A stretch of DNA of 64,000 nt from positions 248,001-312,000 of the forward strand of contig JAVXUO010000770.1 of NCBI GenBank assembly GCA_033065855.1, read 5' to 3'. Numbering within the stretch: position 1 is the stretch's first letter; every line of letters begins with the position of its first letter. Both the position numbers and the translations under genes were made by a program. The notes under the pieces are model-generated. The model was not told the DNA's origin. It was given only the letters and a program-made list of their open reading frames with translations, and did not search any database. The DNA comes from Escallonia rubra. Lineage: Eukaryota; Streptophyta; Magnoliopsida; Escalloniales; Escalloniaceae. Shown here piece by piece: positions 62,524 to 64,000 of this stretch.

Positions 62524-64000
62524 GAGCTGATTCATTGCTCACGCATGCAACTTCAGCTAAGTTGTCAACGCAATCTGGCCGTCTATCATTAAAGGACAGA
62601 TGAACCAGATCTAGTTTCTTTTAAAAAAAAAATTATGTAGCGGACAATCATTTTAACCAAAATACCTCAAGATCCCTATCCTTTTTGTGGAACAGTTCTC
62701 GTCCATTACATAATGTAGTGGATGACTTTTTGACTTGACTTGTTGTTAGCCAAAATTCGTCCGCTACATAATGTAGCAGACGGCCTTTGGCTGACAATAT
62801 GTCACGTCTGTCCCCCCCTTACGGTCTGCTAAATTATCTGGCGGACGGGAAGGCAGATATACTCAAAAAGCCCTAATTATCAGCTCTTCTTTCCTTGTTC
62901 AACATCTTCAATATCTTGAGCTCCATTTGCCTCCATTTTCAGCTCTATTCAAGTCCTCCAAGTTCTAAGCTCCAAGTAACCAAGCTACAAGCTTCACTCA
63001 AGGAAGATAAGTTTGTGATATCAAAGGCTTATTGGAGTATATGTAGCTTTTTTTGGATGTTTATATTTTTTACTGGTAACGTGGTGAAATTTATATGTCT
63101 TAATGGGTACCATGATCAAGTTCATATAATTTGTTTTGAGATTATATTTGCTGTATTTGATATGCTAAATTAGTTTACTCGTTTTTAAATTTTTATTTGT
63201 TGGATGTTCAAATTAGTTATAATTTTGTAATTAATTTGCATGCCCAAAAAATGTTGCAATTTGATACTTAACCATAAGTTATTTCTACATATGTCTTGTT
63301 TCACAATGTCTGATTTGTGTCTAGTTCGAACACACCAGTAGATGCTAGTGACCCTTATCTAGGGCGAATATTTCAAATATTGAAAGAAGTAGAAAAATGT
63401 TTTGGAACGTACTTGTCGAGGGTTGGTTTTGGCTTTAGAGTTAAGACACAGGTAGAACAAGTGCCATAACAAACAAAAAAAAATTGCTCACGGTTATATG
63501 AGTGTCATAGGAGTAGACACTCATCGCAAAATGAGAAACATTTAGGTAATGATGATAGTGGTGATGAAGTGTGATATGCACCGCCCCGAAGATGGAACTT
63601 CTTTGCGCGCATGGATTGTAAGATCAAGATGTTCATCAGCCATAAACCCAAACAAGGAATTGACGCACAATCACCCGTTAGTAACGCTTCAAAGGTGAGT
63701 CAGATGCATCAATACAAGAAGATGAGCAATCTTGCAAGGAACATGATTAACACAATGAGTAACGTGCGGATATGACCTACCATCATTGTTAATGTTCTTG
63801 CTAAACATGCTGGGAGAATTCAGAATCTGAATTTCAACGCGACAGACATTCGTAACGCGGTCCGAACTTAATGACGAGCGTTTAACATCAATGATGCTCA
63901 ATCCACAATGAGCCATTTTGAAGCAGATGCAAATGGAGGACCCGTAGTTTACTTACGAGTTTAATCTTGACAACGAGCACCGAGTTATCACCATTTTTTG
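62524..64000 (+). mobile_element. MULE with FAR1-type transposase, left part; runs off window
   Basis: The left end GAGCTGATTCATTG, then CAGCTAAGTTGTCAACGCAA and TCTGGCCGTCTATCATTAA, aligns with the left TIR of the element at 61108. It has palindromes at 62701, 62759 and 62824 and a half-site at 62630. Downstream comes a FAR1-like coding remnant. The right TIR must lie beyond 64000. This would be the transposase-bearing member that places the whole family in the Mutator superfamily. Confidence 0.6.
63328..63880 (+). pseudogene. FAR1-type MULE transposase N-terminal fragment
   Basis: 63330-63450 reads DPYLGRIFQILKEVEKCFG, then TYLSRVGFGFRVKT, the start of a FAR1 DNA-binding domain. After broken frames come CKIKMFISHKP and KELTHNHPLVT (63615-63690), the C-H-H part of the WRKY-GCM1-like zinc finger. 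A tail YKKMSNLARNMINTMSN, then LAKHAGRIQNLNFNATDIRN, matches the region after it. Stops and shifts show it is not functional here. A host FAR1/FHY3-derived gene is less likely given the TIR to its left. Confidence 0.65.

Noticed and set aside
62134-62592. 152-codon ORF across the TA microsatellite
   Set aside because: It includes a TA-encoded Tyr/Ile run and part of a TIR; only 62341-62535 is non-repetitive and it matches nothing recognised.

Overview
This is nuclear DNA of a flowering plant, almost certainly a eudicot. It has GT-AG introns, eudicot-type host genes, AT-rich spacers, plant L1-type LINEs with DUF4283 and zf-RVT domains, and dense MULE, hAT and Helitron debris. The species cannot be fixed from sequence alone. 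No rRNA, tRNA, CRISPR array or bacterial-type operon was seen.

Host genes. Four look functional. (1) A single-exon F-box protein at 1737-2825 (-). (2) A PLP-dependent serine decarboxylase (SDC1/EMB1075 type) at 32981-37534 (+), five coding exons plus a leader intron, 483 aa. (3) A CYP85-clan cytochrome P450, best read as CYP722, at 38144-41222 (-), nine exons, 472 aa, convergent with the decarboxylase. (4) A group-I bZIP factor of the VIP1 type at 48664-53099 (-), four exons, 326 aa. In all three spliced genes every exon joins in phase, with conserved motifs restored across the junctions. SDC1 and VIP1 have consecutive locus numbers in Arabidopsis (At1g43710 and At1g43700), so 32-53 kb looks like a conserved microsyntenic segment with a P450 between the two.

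Mobile DNA fills most of the rest. 4737-12331 is a full-length LINE with 15-bp target duplications and two long intact ORFs. 12420-15150 is a tandem Helitron-like duplication; its first copy is split by a 1.17-kb Pack-MULE (9-bp target duplication) carrying a WPP-domain (MAF1) gene fragment. 15188-17191 is a Helitron with a possible RPA1-like fragment, followed by a tandem array of Helitron 3' ends. 19167-21740 is a TIR element with an hAT-like element nested in it. 22145-27931 is a decayed LINE. 28771-30659 and 45487-47532 are hAT-like elements, the second holding a nested MULE-like element. 42170-43061 is an internally deleted relative of the first Helitron. 53640-53999, 55688-57658 and 59590-60870 are LINE remnants. 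From 61.1 kb on there are two more members of the MULE-like family; the last runs off the right edge and carries a broken FAR1-type transposase region.

The most distinctive unexplained signal is a near-perfect 23-nt palindrome (arms GTCCGCTACAT and ATGTAGCGGAC) recurring about a dozen times, only inside the MULE-like elements at 45.9-47.3 kb and 61.1-62.9 kb. The strongest evolutionary stories are the Pack-MULE gene capture with its empty site preserved nearby, the multiplied Helitron termini, and the LINE whose ORF2 overlaps ORF1 in +1 frame and has no AUG ahead of its endonuclease.
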